Shown: one piece after another, positions 32,466-44,302 of the stretch
Layout of the letters: each line of letters starts with the position of its first letter
Position numbering within the stretch: position 1 is the stretch's first letter
Source: Xanthoparmelia taractica
Taxonomy: Eukaryota > Ascomycota > Lecanoromycetes > Lecanorales > Parmeliaceae
Assembly: GCA_033085395.1 (NCBI GenBank)
Contig: JANQBS010000124.1
Coordinates: 1-64,000, forward strand
Direction of reading: 5' to 3'
Length of the DNA stretch: 64,000 bases
The notes under the pieces: generated by a model
Databases searched by the model: none
The model's input: the letters and a program-made list of their open reading frames with translations, nothing else
What the model was told of the DNA's origin: nothing
Made by a program: the position numbers and the translations under genes

Positions 32466-34794
32466 TTACCACCTCGAACTTACTAACCCGTCCGAGGAGT
32501 CCTTGCTAAATTCGGGCCCGCATCTCGAAACGAATTCACAGGCGCTTTCTCCTCTGGCTTCAGCTGAGCCACTTGAACTGCAATCGCTGTTGATAAGAAG
32601 GCGCCACCAAAGACCGTTGTTCCACAACCAATCTGTATACCCGTGTCTCTGCAGACACACGAGCATGCCTATTCGCGGGCCTGGACTACTAAACCACTCT
32701 CTGCCATCACGACTCGTGTTTCGCCATCGCGAATACTTATTGACCTCCTCCAGGAGGAACCACAACGCTCCAGTGGTTAGCATAGCAATTATCGCTGTGA
32801 TAAAGAAGACCCGTAGGCTTTTCCCGCTTCCGTTGAGTTCACTCAAGTTCATTCCGAATATAGAAGTCGCAAGATTGACAGGAACGTAGACAAAAGCAAG
32901 GACCGTGACTGCGATTAAGTTAATGTACTCAGTATCACTGTATGCTTGGTTTTTACTCTTACATATCTTGACTACTTTATGTCAGCAATAATTGTGATTG
33001 GAGTGGACGAGCAACTGACCTCGTTTTCCTTCCTCGATCTGGCGGTTCGGAAGCTCAATGGACTTTTTCGATTCCTGCAGTGCCCATTCTCCGACTTGAA
33101 GCTGCAACCAATCACGGACCTCTGCTTCCAACCGGCTTGCCTCCTGACGAGTCTCAATCAGGTCTTCTTCGATCTTGAGCCAGGATCTATCGGAGAGCGT
33201 ATCGGACGAGACTTGAGAACGTAGGTATCTCCGAAGGTAATTTAGGTCATCTTCAAAATCTTCCACCAGCGCCCGCAGGTGAAATCGCTCATTAGGCAGA
33301 CCATTGATGAATGCATCCCTTCTAAACCCAAAAAGCGTTTTATCCTGCAGCCCACGGTATTTCCAACGAATCATCGCTCAGCGACTATGGATGGCGACTA
33401 TTTTGGGATACAACAACGGCATCAGTGGCCTCAAAATCAGAGTCGCAACATTGGCAGCTTGCTTTTCCTCCTTAAGACATAACTTGAGGACACGTAAGTA
33501 ATCTGTATGCCATCCTATCCCAAGGTCATATACCCTTGTAGGTAATGCTGGATCATGCAGATGCGAATAGGATGAAAATGTGTCAATGGCCGGGTCCTGG
33601 AAGGGGAAGACATGACCAATTTTCCCCTCAACAGCCTTTGCCAATGCTGCATCATATTGCGGGCAAGCAATAAGAACAATAAGGACTGCGTCTGGCTTGT
33701 CAGGCTCATAATGACGCACTATAGTAGCGACAACTCCACCGATTCTGACGTATCTAGGATCAAGCTGTGATCTGGTGATATATGTAAGACCTCTAAAAAA
33801 GGGAGGGTTGATTTTCAAGCCCAGTCCAAGAGCATTTAACGTGTTCTCCTCAAAGTCGCCGTTAGTCTCCCACAGCACTATCTAGACGGCAACATTCGCC
33901 GGCGGTTACCGCAGACTCGTGACAACTTTCGTAGCGGAGTCAACGGGACCGTCAAAGCGCGGGACTACCCGGAGCCGGGAGCGTTCGTCATTGGATACAA
34001 CATCAAGTATGATGAAGGCGGGCTCTCCAGTTGTTTTACGGTGTAATAGCTGACTGTCTATCCCATCCACTAATGGGTGGTCTGCAGTGTAAGCCTTCAT
34101 ATAGCTTAAATAGGATGAGTATCCTGTCTCAGCTTTCAAAGCACGCCAAAGCTCGTCTGCTTCATTTTGGCGTTGAGACTCTTCACTCGAAGGCTTTCTA
34201 ACAGGAGCTCCGACATCACTGGTCTCGATGGGGGTTTCAGAGCTGGGAAGGGCAAGACGCTCATTGCTCTTACTTGAATCCGAAAGGTCGATACCATTCG
34301 CGGCATTCGAATGACGAGGCTTAGGGGGTTCGTTGCTCCTGGAGGCCGATAGGCCCTGTGACTGCATCATACTTCCTGCCAGTCTTGAAGAAAGCTGGTT
34401 CCAGTGTGAGACTGACTCGGTTTACTGAATAGAAGAATAAGGGACATTGTTTTAATATGAAAGGGAGTACTGTGTCATAAGCTGAGAAGGCAACCCTCCA
34501 TTCTGCATAGAACCGCAGCCTTGCGCCAGCTTCAAAGCTGGGGTCCGCAATGATTGGTAGGTCCTTTTTGTTATGCATGACGATCGTCTTTTTGCTTCCT
34601 CGACGTCTCGTCCTCGACGTACTCCACTCTATTTGGTGATTTCTCTGGTACTGAATAGTAGGCTGAAATGGGGGAAAAGATGAGAAGTGTGGATAGGCCG
34701 AAGAGACAGCGTTATGATTCACGTCCGATTGGATGCTGTTGAGGACGAGGCTGGAGAGTACGCTTAATGCGTATTTAATCTTTCTCCTTGACAT
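32466..34794 (-). pseudogene. CorA-like transporter gene with in-frame stops
   Basis: The C-terminal part is a clear CorA-type region: coiled-coil FEDDLNYLRRYL, LEAEVRDWLQLQVGEWALQE, SKKSIELPNRQIEEGKR, then (after a 75-nt intron, donor gtcagt, acceptor accaag, 32911-32985) YINLIAVTVLAFVYVPVNLA, TSIFGMN (the GMN signature) and a second membrane helix. CorA-type proteins move magnesium or other divalent cations across membranes. Upstream, one frame from about 34370 to 32986 is continuous except for TAA at 33906-33908, TAG at 33882-33884 and TGA at 33378-33380; flanking residues look coding on both sides. The ATG at 34794 opens a further 150-residue segment that joins the main frame only through an odd 34-nt intron. 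The gene is probably dead or a sequencing problem; the stops are too close to coding signal to be ordinary introns. Confidence 0.7.
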
Positions 34795-36377
34795 TTAGCG
34801 AGATTGCTGGATTAGCACAACGAATTAGGGGTTATCACTTAAGCATGAGGAGCAGCATTCTTCGGAGAGGGCAGCGGGTGGCCGCTGTGGACCGCGAACT
34901 CGGGCATGTCATCCATGATTGGATTTACCCACTCAACACCTTACGGATAAAAACAGTAGGTTATAATGCTCTGGACAGTCCAAAAATTAAGTCTTAAGGG
35001 GACTTCCTTGACCGCGTCAGAATAGCTGGAATGGACTGTTCACATCAATAAAGTAAGTGCTGTTTGTTTGTAATGGCTAGCCTTGCGGGACAGCGTAAGC
35101 ATAGCCTTGGCTACGGCCAAGGCTTTCTGTGCTCTAAGCTGGAGTACAGGATTAGAAGGTAGGTTCAGAGCGCTTTAACGGGGCATTTCAAGTATCAGTA
35201 CTGGACTTATATCACATTGATCTGGTCATGGCTGTGGCAAGTGATATTCGAGCTGTCTCAACGTTCTGCATCGCACGTCGAGATAATCTCGAAAGCCACC
35301 TGCCCTATTGGGTCTAGCAAGTAAGACCGTGCCTAGCGTGCAGGACATGTGATCTGATCTGCATGATTGGCTGTAAATGTTTCCGTGTGGGTGAGTAAGG
35401 TACCGGAAGTACCTATGTATCGGACAACGGGAAATGAAAGTTGAGTCTGAAGCGAGTGAGGCTTTTGTTTCATCAAAATCTCACGATCCATATCTCCGAT
35501 CATCATTCCCCCTATTACTCCTAGGTTCCAGAACAGGTAATGCGAGCGTGTCCGCAAATTAGGCTTGACGCTGGCCACGGCGGAATGTTGGTCAGCCAGC
35601 AAATTCAATTCGAGGAGTTATGTTTCGGGCTAGGTGGAGATGCTACGTAAGGAATCATAGGCTCGCTGGTTTGATTATGCACGTCGTTCTCATGGCGCTA
35701 AGAGCACGAGACGATGCCTAAGGGGCAACTTCAACGTTCTGAATACATAACATGACCTTTTGCATGTGGATCATTAGGGATTTTTCGGACACTGTCAGCG
35801 GGGTTCGCATTGCTGTACCGTACGTAGTGTAGGGTAAGAGTCGTAGTCAAGACACTCCTGGTAGTACCTATTTAGATATGTGAGCATTCCTTTCAACTCG
35901 ATTCCTTTTGGTGGACGACTATGGAACATTTCAACATATTTTCAGGGGGTGAGGAAATGACAGGTGTAGATGTAGGAGCGTTGTATACCAATTGCTTCTC
36001 ATGTTTCATCTGCGCCCGTGCGGCTTCATGCATATCAAATGGCGCTAAAATTATGCAGGTACGCGCTTATTTTGGGCAATTCCCCTATCGATCTCATTTC
36101 ACCCACAATAATATCTCTCACATATTTATTTTCTTCTTCTTCATCTTCAACTCTTCCACCCTCCTTTTCCCTCTCTCTTCAAGCCAGAGCACTCGCTCGT
36201 TACCTTCCTTGATTCATCTTCGTCTTCATCTTTCAACCTCACGGTCATTACACGCACTCTCTCATTCTCAGAAGCCCAGGCAGGCTCCGTACAGTTAGCA
36301 GACCATCTTCATTAGACGGACAGCACAAGAGCATCCACCTACTTCACTTCATCTAAAGCATCATCCATTCCAACAAG
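34795..36377. other. Intergenic between divergent genes
   Basis: There is no recognised gene. A small hairpin (agccttgg / ccaaggct) lies near 35103-35126. The last 250 bp are pyrimidine-rich (cttcttcttcatcttc), typical of the promoter of a well-expressed fungal gene (GH128-like, next). Confidence 0.4.
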
Positions 36378-37808
36378 ATGAAGCTCAACTTCGCTATCCT
36401 CCTCTTACCAGCGGCGTCCGTACACGGCCACTTCTCCAGTTATCACCATCGCCACCCTTTCTCTTCTGGAGTTGGCTCCGGTCCATATGGCTCGGGTAAC
36501 CGCACCGCCACTTTCGGTAGCTCAGGACTTCTCAACGCACCTACTGGCACTGCTGGTAAGGCCATTTACTCCACCGTCGCCATCACGCTAGACGGTTCGA
36601 CCTCGACGATCGTCGAGTCAGCACCAGCATCTTTGAACGAGGCTGGTGCTTCTCTTCCCTTGCCAGGCTCTTGTACGCAAGCCACAGTCACCGTGACTGA
36701 GGATGCCACCGTCACTGTGACTGTCTCTGCTTCCGAGAACGGGACATCTGAGCCAGTGATTCCTACCCAAGCACCGGTGCCTACCCAAGCTGGCACATCC
36801 TCCCCTGTCCAATCCGTCACTGCTTCTCCTGAAGAGGCGAGCTCCAGCATAGTGTCACCAACGGTGGTTTCTGCCATGACACTCGCTGGTCTTGGTGCCT
36901 CGCCGAGCTCTAGTACATCCACTCCAGCGGTGGCTGACACTCCTCAAACAGTGGAAACTGCTCCAGCCGTCGTGCCTACTTCCAGCACCGGACCAACGGT
37001 TGAACCTGCAGCAACCTCCGCCACTGCTGCTGTGCCCGCTGGTACACCAGCAGCATCCGCAGCAGCCCCTGCAACCAACCCTTCAAAGGCCTCGAAGCGA
37101 GGCATCATTGTCAGCGGAGACGACACCGACGCCATAACCGCAGCCTTTGCCAATACTAAAGTCGCTTGGCTTGGCAACTGGTACTCCGGACCTCCACCCA
37201 ATCTCACTCCAGCAATGGGCATGGAATTCGTCCCTCAACTGTATCATCCGGACTCCGTCAATGACGGCTCTTGGGCCAGCAACACCAAGAAGGGTATAGC
37301 TGCAGGTGACAAGTACTTCATGAGCTTCGGAGAGCCAGACACTTCTGGCATCAGCCCGGACACGGCCGTCGATGACTGGATGAAAGACATGCAGCCATAT
37401 GCTGCTCAGGGTGTCAAGCTCGGCGCTCCAGCCAACCTCCAAAACCCACAAGACATGGACTGGCTCTCAAAGTTCCTCGACGGGTGCAGCGCGCGCGGCT
37501 GCAACATTGGCTTCGTGTGTGTTCACTGGTTCTGGACTGCAGATCCTAATGGTCAGAAAGATTTCCAGAGTGCCGTCAACAAAGCCATTGCTTTGGCCAA
37601 GGGCATTCCGGTCTGGGTCGACAACTTTGGAGCGACGGGTAGTCGTGAGGCACAGATTGAGTTCTTGACCGCTATGATTCCATGGCTGGAAAGCAACGAC
37701 GCGATCGAGCGCTATGGATACGTGGCCATCAACCGTACACAAGGAGGCTTCCTGCCAGAGTCGGGAGACGAGCTGTCGGATCTCGGCAAATTCTACGCAA
37801 CCTTCTGA
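36378..37808 (+). CDS. Secreted GH128-like protein, putative beta-glucanase
   Basis: Single-exon gene of 476 aa. Residues 1-17 form a signal peptide (KLNFAILLLPAASVHG). Residues about 60-230 are a Ser/Thr/Ala/Pro-rich linker suited to O-glycosylation. The C-terminal 240 residues match Asl1-like GH128 proteins: KRGIIVSG, VAWLGNWYSGPP, EFVPQLYHP, YFMSFGEPDTSG, FVCVHWFW, then PVWVDNFG. Active GH128 enzymes cleave beta-1,3-glucan with an acid/base Glu in a NEPD-type motif (here GEPD, present) and a nucleophile Glu in a W-T-E-F-type motif. Here that second motif reads VWVDNFG, so the nucleophile is missing unless another residue takes its place. It may bind wall glucan without cutting it. Secretion and fold are well supported; activity is doubtful. 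Confidence 0.85.
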   Translation: MKLNFAILLLPAASVHGHFSSYHHRHPFSSGVGSGPYGSGNRTATFGSSGLLNAPTGTAGKAIYSTVAITLDGSTSTIVESAPASLNEAGASLPLPGSCTQATVTVTEDATVTVTVSASENGTSEPVIPTQAPVPTQAGTSSPVQSVTASPEEASSSIVSPTVVSAMTLAGLGASPSSSTSTPAVADTPQTVETAPAVVPTSSTGPTVEPAATSATAAVPAGTPAASAAAPATNPSKASKRGIIVSGDDTDAITAAFANTKVAWLGNWYSGPPPNLTPAMGMEFVPQLYHPDSVNDGSWASNTKKGIAAGDKYFMSFGEPDTSGISPDTAVDDWMKDMQPYAAQGVKLGAPANLQNPQDMDWLSKFLDGCSARGCNIGFVCVHWFWTADPNGQKDFQSAVNKAIALAKGIPVWVDNFGATGSREAQIEFLTAMIPWLESNDAIERYGYVAINRTQGGFLPESGDELSDLGKFYATF

Positions 37809-40295
37809 GCAAGAGTTGGACACCTCGTGTCGTGTTTTTCATTCATAGGGGGAAGGTCCCACCAAGGGTGCTGGGCGACGGAAAACTTTTTATCATTCTT
37901 GATGTAGGGCGGTTTCATGCGGAGGAGAGATTTCGATTCTTGATGCGTGGGCTGGCTTCACAGACACACTTCTTCACTTCTTGCGGATATTCAGACGATG
38001 AGATGAAAGCATGGTGCATGTTGCATGTAGCTTAGACCACTTACAGTCCTTACCTTAATCGAGCTTCGATACTGCATCTTTATCTGCTCGTGCGCAGCCG
38101 TGACCATCACTCTCTTCCTCGTTCCTCTACAGGTCATCGGTAATAGTATCCGCAGCATGTCGCCTTCTCGCATCTTACCCTTTCATCACCACCATTACTG
38201 GGGACAGGATACTGTCAATTACACTTATTGCTCTGGACATTTTTGATCTTTCTTCCTGGTGGGAAGAGTAATGAAATAGGGGGCTTTGCGCTTCATCTAA
38301 CATCTTATCCCCTTCCATTGTCCCCAGCCGACTACGCGACGCGCACACGGGTCTTTCCTCCCTTCCTTCCCTACTTAACCTTTCGCTTTCAGACCCGCGA
38401 CTTTAACATTGTGCTTTCCGAGTTTTGCCGCACACTAACTAACCCCCAGGATGGGATTGTTGGCTCGCGTTTTTTACTTCACTTCACTTTACTCTAGTCC
38501 CCTTCCCCTTTACCTTACTTCCTGTATCGAATAGTTCATACCTACCTCAGCTTATAACGTCCTTCATCCCTATCTTCGCGTCTTACGCGTCTTTTTATGG
38601 GTGTGTGGGAATGGGGAATGGGGAATGGAATGGGTTGGATTGGGGATTGGGGATTGGGGATCGGGGATTAGAAAGAAGGAAGGAGGAAGGGGAGGAAGGA
38701 TGATAAGGCCGCGAGTCGAAGGATTAGGGATCTTATAGGGATATTATTAGTTAGGGTTTAGATATGGGTGTGGAAGTGAGGGAAGGAGATGCTATAGGGA
38801 AGGGGAGGCGATACGGTGAGGTGTGATGAGCTGAGGTGAGGTGAGGTAGTTGGTGGGGGATGCTGGGTGCAGTATATTACATACTGCATGCATATCTTTT
38901 TCTGCGTTGACTCATCATAGCAAATGGCTGAATCCCAAGAAGCAATCAGTGGTACGTATGTAGCTCCTGAGGCCTGTCTGTCTGTCTGCTTCTCTATCTA
39001 TCTTATACCTACACACCCCAAACCTCTTCAACCATTTAGACTTATCCACTAACTTCGCGCCTCTAGAACCGTCCCTCTGCGCTAGACAGCGTATCTGGCA
39101 TTCTGTACTCCTACTAACGATATCCCCGCCTTTGACGATCTACTCTACGCGGTTTGAGTGGTTGAGGATGCTGTCGTGGTTGCGTTGATGGAGTTGTAAG
39201 GTGTAGTGTTCGCTACTGCAATACATGTACTTGTAGAACGCCCTACTTCACTCGCTCTAAGGTTCGGTGTCAAAGCTAGGGAGTGCTGAAGCGGGGACAG
39301 GGACTGTTGGGTGGGGGGGGGCTTGTTTTTGGTGATTCGGCTGGCGGCTGCTGTGGTGTATGGATGTATTTAGAGAGGCTTGGTGGTGTTTTGTTGGGGT
39401 GAATATGAAGGGAGGAGGGTAGCGTTTGGTTGGGTTACGTGTGGTGTGGTGTGGTTCGGTTCGCGTGCTGAGCTGTTGGATAGCATGCCATATACTCACC
39501 CGCGCACTCACTCTGTGCTTTGTCGAGGTCGTCTAGAAAAATGGGATTTGTACGAGATCAGATGCCTTGCGAGCTCAGGAATCCCATAATAAGGGCTTAG
39601 AACTTGTCCAATTTGGTTGATGGGTTGGTGGGAAATTTTGGCCCTGGGGTACATGGCTCTGTGGTACCCTCAATTTCGTTCATACTTTACGATACTCACC
39701 TGTCGTTGTTGGATTTATTTCAAACTGCGGTATCCTACTGCCCCACGATATTACTCCATTGATTCTGCGCTCCTACTTTATAGAAACAACAAATCTAGCC
39801 TTGAGAGAAGGAATTAAGTATGCATATCGCTACGTAGAGTCAAATCTATAAACCACATCACATGTCCTTCATACGCTGAACCTTTCTTGCCTTCTTCCCA
39901 TATCCCGTGACTGCGTCTAGGTTGAGATCATGTTGATCGGTTCTCCTGATACTGCCGTAGTGACTTTTATGTACTGTCCAAATCTTCCTTTCGTAATCAT
40001 CGCCCCCTTTCGCTTCACTCGTTCAATCCCTGTAGGTATGCTATATACTTGAATTGAAGTTGAAGGGTTGGGTGTTCTCGGCCAGTGTAAAGAAAGTTGT
40101 AAGAAAAGAAAGAGTGAGACATGCATGCGAATCGTAGCCTTCGTAAATAGAGCGCTGAACTGTTCAGTGTCAGGACCGAGGGTTTGGGTTGCGACGCATT
40201 GGTATTGATGACCTTTGAATATCGAAGCCGTCACATTCTTGGAGAGAAAACAACGATACCTAGAATCGGGCAAAGCGAGAGTAACGCGGATAGTC
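37809..40295. other. 2.5-kb region without a supported gene
   Basis: It contains G-rich simple sequence at about 38600-38870 (ggggattggggattgggg and related), a gtctgtctgtctg run near 38975, and a further G/T-rich stretch at 39300-39460. An ATG at 38923 (AESQEAIS, followed by a possible donor gtacgt) could be a tiny first exon but leads to nothing I recognise. Open frames here come from low complexity. Confidence 0.4.
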
Positions 40296-40999
40296 TCATG
40301 TGGACTCTGGGGTTTGTCGTCCTAGTCGTTCTTGTTGCATTCTGTTTTGCTCTAGATACTTGAAGACGAGGATGTGTCTGCTTGATTTTGCTATCATCGA
40401 TGGCGTCAGACCCTTATCGTTCCTGAAGTCGAGAGAAGCTCCGGCGGTGACCAACATCTTTACGATATCATAGCAACCAAAATAAGCAGCAGAACACAGT
40501 GGAGAGCATTTCAAGTTCGGTCCGCCATCGGGCGATGCACCGGCAGAAAGTAGGATCTGAACTGCCTCTTCATTGTTCCGCACGGCTGCCGCCACTAAAG
40601 GAGTCGCACCATCAGGGCCCGCGACATCGGGCTCTACTCCAGTTTCCAATAAGGCTTGTAGGATGTCGTCTCTAGATTCGCCCACTACACTATACAACCG
40701 TGCGATGTCAAGCCATTTTTTTTGGAGTGCTTTCCAATTCACAGAACTTCGAGAGTCTGTCAAGAAGCTCCACATCTACATGACTTGCGGCAATCTTAAA
40801 CATAGTTTCAGTGACTTTCATCCCGTTGCTCAGGTGTAGACGCGTCGGAAGTGAGCATTCGAGTTTGATACCTCCGTTCATCAAAAGCGCCTTTGGTAAG
40901 CCTTCTGTTGTATCTGCCCAAGCCCTTGCTCAAGCAGCACGTCGAAGAAATCGCAACTATCGTACGAATGGGCCGCAATAGCTATCAAGGTTGCCTCCC
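40296..40999 (-). pseudogene. Ankyrin-repeat gene relic with frameshift
   Basis: The frame from 40775 to 40296 holds two ankyrin repeats (GPDGATPLVAAAVRNNEEAV, SPLCSAAYFGCYDIVKMLVT). Homology continues upstream in another frame (GIKLECSLPTRLHLSNGM, IAASHVDVELLDRLSKFCEL), and the two join exactly at a run of eight A on the coding strand (T at 40716-40723). One A fewer would give TPKKWLDIARLY. Still further upstream, GEATLIAIAAHSYDSCDFFD (to about 40999) looks like another repeat. No intact start exists for the whole. It is either a real pseudogene or a homopolymer sequencing error. If only the ATG at 40775 is used, it would be a 159-aa ankyrin protein. Confidence 0.6.
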
Positions 41000-41003
41000 C
41001 TAT

Positions 41004-43473
41004 TTACCGTGAACCACCCCTACCCCCAAAACGCAAACTAACAGCCACAAAGAGCTGGTAAGAGAGCATGGCGGACCATGTACCCGCTTTCCAGTCACTC
41101 TTTGGGTCCGAGAAGAGACCACTCAAAACGCCCTGCCGGTTGAGGCCAACTGCTAGGGTCGCCATCGAGGAACAAAAACCAAGCGCCACTACGTGAGGCA
41201 AGCTTCTCTTCTCGCTCATATTATCGCACGTTGGTTGGAGTTGGAAGCTGACGATTAATGCAACGAACAGGAAACTAGCGACGGTAGTATTCATTTCAAG
41301 CGGCCAACTTTCTTCGAAATACGATGATACCATTGTAGAGACCAGAAAGATGGCTATAGAAGAATGTCTGAGTTGCCATGCAAAGTTGGTCCGTAAGGTC
41401 CTGGCGTGAAAGCCGAAGAGCAGAGGATCTGCCTGGGGAGGCTGCCCATGCTCTGCTTTTTGCTGAACTACTCGGCGGTTGACGACGACCATGCAAAACA
41501 GCGTCGTGTACCCGATGGCAATCAAGACAGGTATTACACGAGTAAAATCCTCGTCCTCCCACTCGTTGTCGTAGACTCCAAAAGCATCCAGGAATTCGAC
41601 GCGGCTGAAAATGCCAACCAGAGCGGTCGCAGCTAAGCCAAGTATGCCAGGCTCAACGTCCCGAGATTTGGGTAGCAAGTTTTCCAGATACAGCCAGACT
41701 GCAGTGACGAACACGGAGATGAGCGCACTAACAGGCCACCTTGGGATGGACATCTCATCCTCATACCAATTGCACGATACATCAAAAAGTGTGATAGAAA
41801 GTCCAAGGAGGAGCACTCGAAGATCTAAGCATTTGATTCTCGAAGAAGAGAGCACCATCGCCGAATCAATCGTCCAACTGGTAGCCGATGACGCGGGTTC
41901 ATCAGAACTCACATCATCTCTTTCGACGCCGGATTCTGACTTCTGTTGTTTGTCTGTATGTTCCAAGCGCTTTGAAATGCCAGCGAGTAGCAAGGGCGCC
42001 ATAATTGTAGATGCAACTGGTGTGACGAGAACTAACAAAGCCTCCGCTGAAACCACATATACCATGTAAGAATGAACCAGCATCGTTATGATTACCGCTT
42101 TTGCCGTCGCCCTCCAATCCGGGAAGCTGTGCCTTAACGGGTCGAACATGAGCTCCGGAGAGTCTCCCACTGGAGTATGGCCAGTACTGACAAAAGTGAA
42201 AGCAATGGTGACGTAGAAAGCTGTATCCTTCGAGACACGGCTGCCAATGCTGGCGGGGATACTATTTGGATTCAATACACCCTCAGTGAATACGGCCAAT
42301 GCGATACAAGAGACGAAAAAGATGACGAAGCTTCTCGGGCTTATCTGAAACCATTCTTGGTCATTGAGCCAGAATCGTTCGACGAGATCCAGACCTTTAT
42401 GCCGCGTTATCCGAAAAGTGGCAGATCCATCCAATGTATCGTCCCTATAGCGATTTAGGACGGGTAACGCGACGTAGTCGTTCCAGATACAACCGGCAGA
42501 AGCCTTTTGGGTCAATGGCCCATGTATTCCTGCTTCTCTCTGACTGCATGCCTCACACGTGAGGAGAGTGGCATGAACGAGGAATCGGCAGGCAACATAG
42601 GTTGTCCTAAATAGGAATCCGAACCTGTGATGGGTCAGAAGTTGCAAATGAGTAAGTCCAGGAGGATAGGCGGAGTACGAACCAGGCCACGCCAAAGGTA
42701 ATTCTCCACCAACTGAGTTCAATGTCCGGGAGTTCCGCGGTGGTAAAGAAAACAAAGCAGGTGGTCCCAAGGACTAAAATCGTACTGACCAGTCTTTGTA
42801 TGGCTTTCTGAGTGTCCATTCGTCGGCCTTGCACTCGAGCATAGTTGATGAACAGCAGAATTACTGATGACAAGAAAGCCGACATAAAAGCGAAGACTAG
42901 ACCGAATCCGAGATCGAAATCAAAAACGCGATAGGTCATGACGGTCCCTAGCATGGTGACGAGCGCCATTGCACCTTCAAGGCAAAAGGAGTCACCGAAG
43001 AAGATGCGGAGGCCTCGCGAAGAATTTGCCGCGTGGTTATAGTCCGTTGGAGGATGCAGGCAGCTTTCGGCTCGCGCTTCATCGGTCTTCGCACATTTTT
43101 CGTGCTGAGGCAAGTACTTCTCGGAGTCGTTCTTACTGTGTCTTAATATCAATTGGTAAGTGAGATGTGCTACGCTGCACAGAGTGGCGTAGGTGCCGTC
43201 GAAGGTCTCATCTTCGTGTAGGATGATAGCGCTGAGCAGGAATAGACTTGTCAGACAGATTCGTAGAATTGCCAAAGGCGTTGAGCAGGCACCGCCAAAA
43301 CCGGCAACCAGAACGGCGGAACCATTGGTGAGAATGCTAATGGGAAGCAGAGACGCGTTCTCAAAGCCTCTTAGTATCAAGTGTATCGACTCGACGAGTA
43401 TTGTTGCGTAGGCTCCAAAAGCTGCGACTTGGTAGTTGAGGTACCAGGCAGGAAGCTTGGTGGTGATGCACAT
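41004..43473 (-). CDS. Large multi-pass membrane protein, unknown function
   Basis: Two exons, 43473-42683 and 42624-41004, with a 58-nt intron (donor gttcgt, acceptor catcacag), give 803 aa and restore GVAWFGFLFRTTYVACRFLV. A later acceptor (cctatttag) would also keep the frame. There are about 14-16 hydrophobic segments spread over the whole length (for example AMALVTMLGTVMTYRVF, VILVLGTTCFVFF-type, FVIFFVSCIALAVFTEGV, VLLLGLSITLFDVSCNW). I do not recognise a transporter family. The frame stays open beyond the TAA stop at 41004 into ankyrin-like sequence, which is noted separately. Start is the first ATG. Function is unknown. Confidence 0.7.
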
Positions 43474-44302
43474 TGTGCGGGATCTATGGTGGTATCATCT
43501 TGAGGGATGTAACGAGGCATGAAAGAAGAATTCCTGTTACGGTTCTGGCATTTGTTCTCCGTTGCCAAGCCTCGGGGTGGATCAATGTGTGGCCGCGGAG
43601 GGTCGGCGCAAATGCTTGCTGTACTCTATACTATGCGAAATATTTATATTAAACAAGCTTCGTAACGTAACATTATGTTTATTGTAATCGAGTGTATTAC
43701 TGTTAAGACTATATCTGCTCTTAAAGAAACATCCATGTTTGCGGTTTTTGGGGGCCCCCCAACCCACACGGCCACCCCAAAGGAACCCCATCCCATTTCG
43801 ACCACCTTGCGCAGCGTTCTTTTTGGTCGAATAGCGAACCTTCTGTGCTGCTAACCGATATTCATGAGACCTGCCGTGAAGAGGCAGTGCCACCTATACG
43901 GCATAGAAATTACGGGATACACGCTGTAATTGGTCCATAAATCGAGCACACCACCTTCAATAATCACTTAGTACTTAAGTGGACTAGGCTGCTGCCTAAT
44001 CTACTGCGCACTGTTAGTTGGCTCTTGTGCTCGCTTCCTACTTTCCTTTGCTTCCCCTCTGCTCTCCTATTCTCCCTCGTGCTCCCCTCAGCCACTATTT
44101 GGTGCCTAGCTGCTTGCTTTTGCAATCGCGCCTTTCCAGACATAAGTCTGGCAGTATTGGAGCCTTCCCGGTAGCATCAGAGACGAACTTCTTCTGCAGA
44201 CATATTCAATACCTTGATGTTACTATAGCTTAGAGAAGTCCTTGAGAACAATTCACTAGATTGTCGCAAGGAACATTTATCTGTACTCAGCTCCACACGG
44301 AC
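43474..44302. other. Intergenic between divergent genes
   Basis: This is the promoter region for the membrane protein (minus) and the T5orf172 gene (plus). Nothing else is recognised; a gggggccccccaaccc palindromic stretch lies near 43750. Confidence 0.4.

Noticed and set aside
36566..37222. Several long minus-strand frames within the GH128-like gene
   Set aside because: They mirror the Ser/Thr/Ala-rich linker; composition bias removes stops on the opposite strand.
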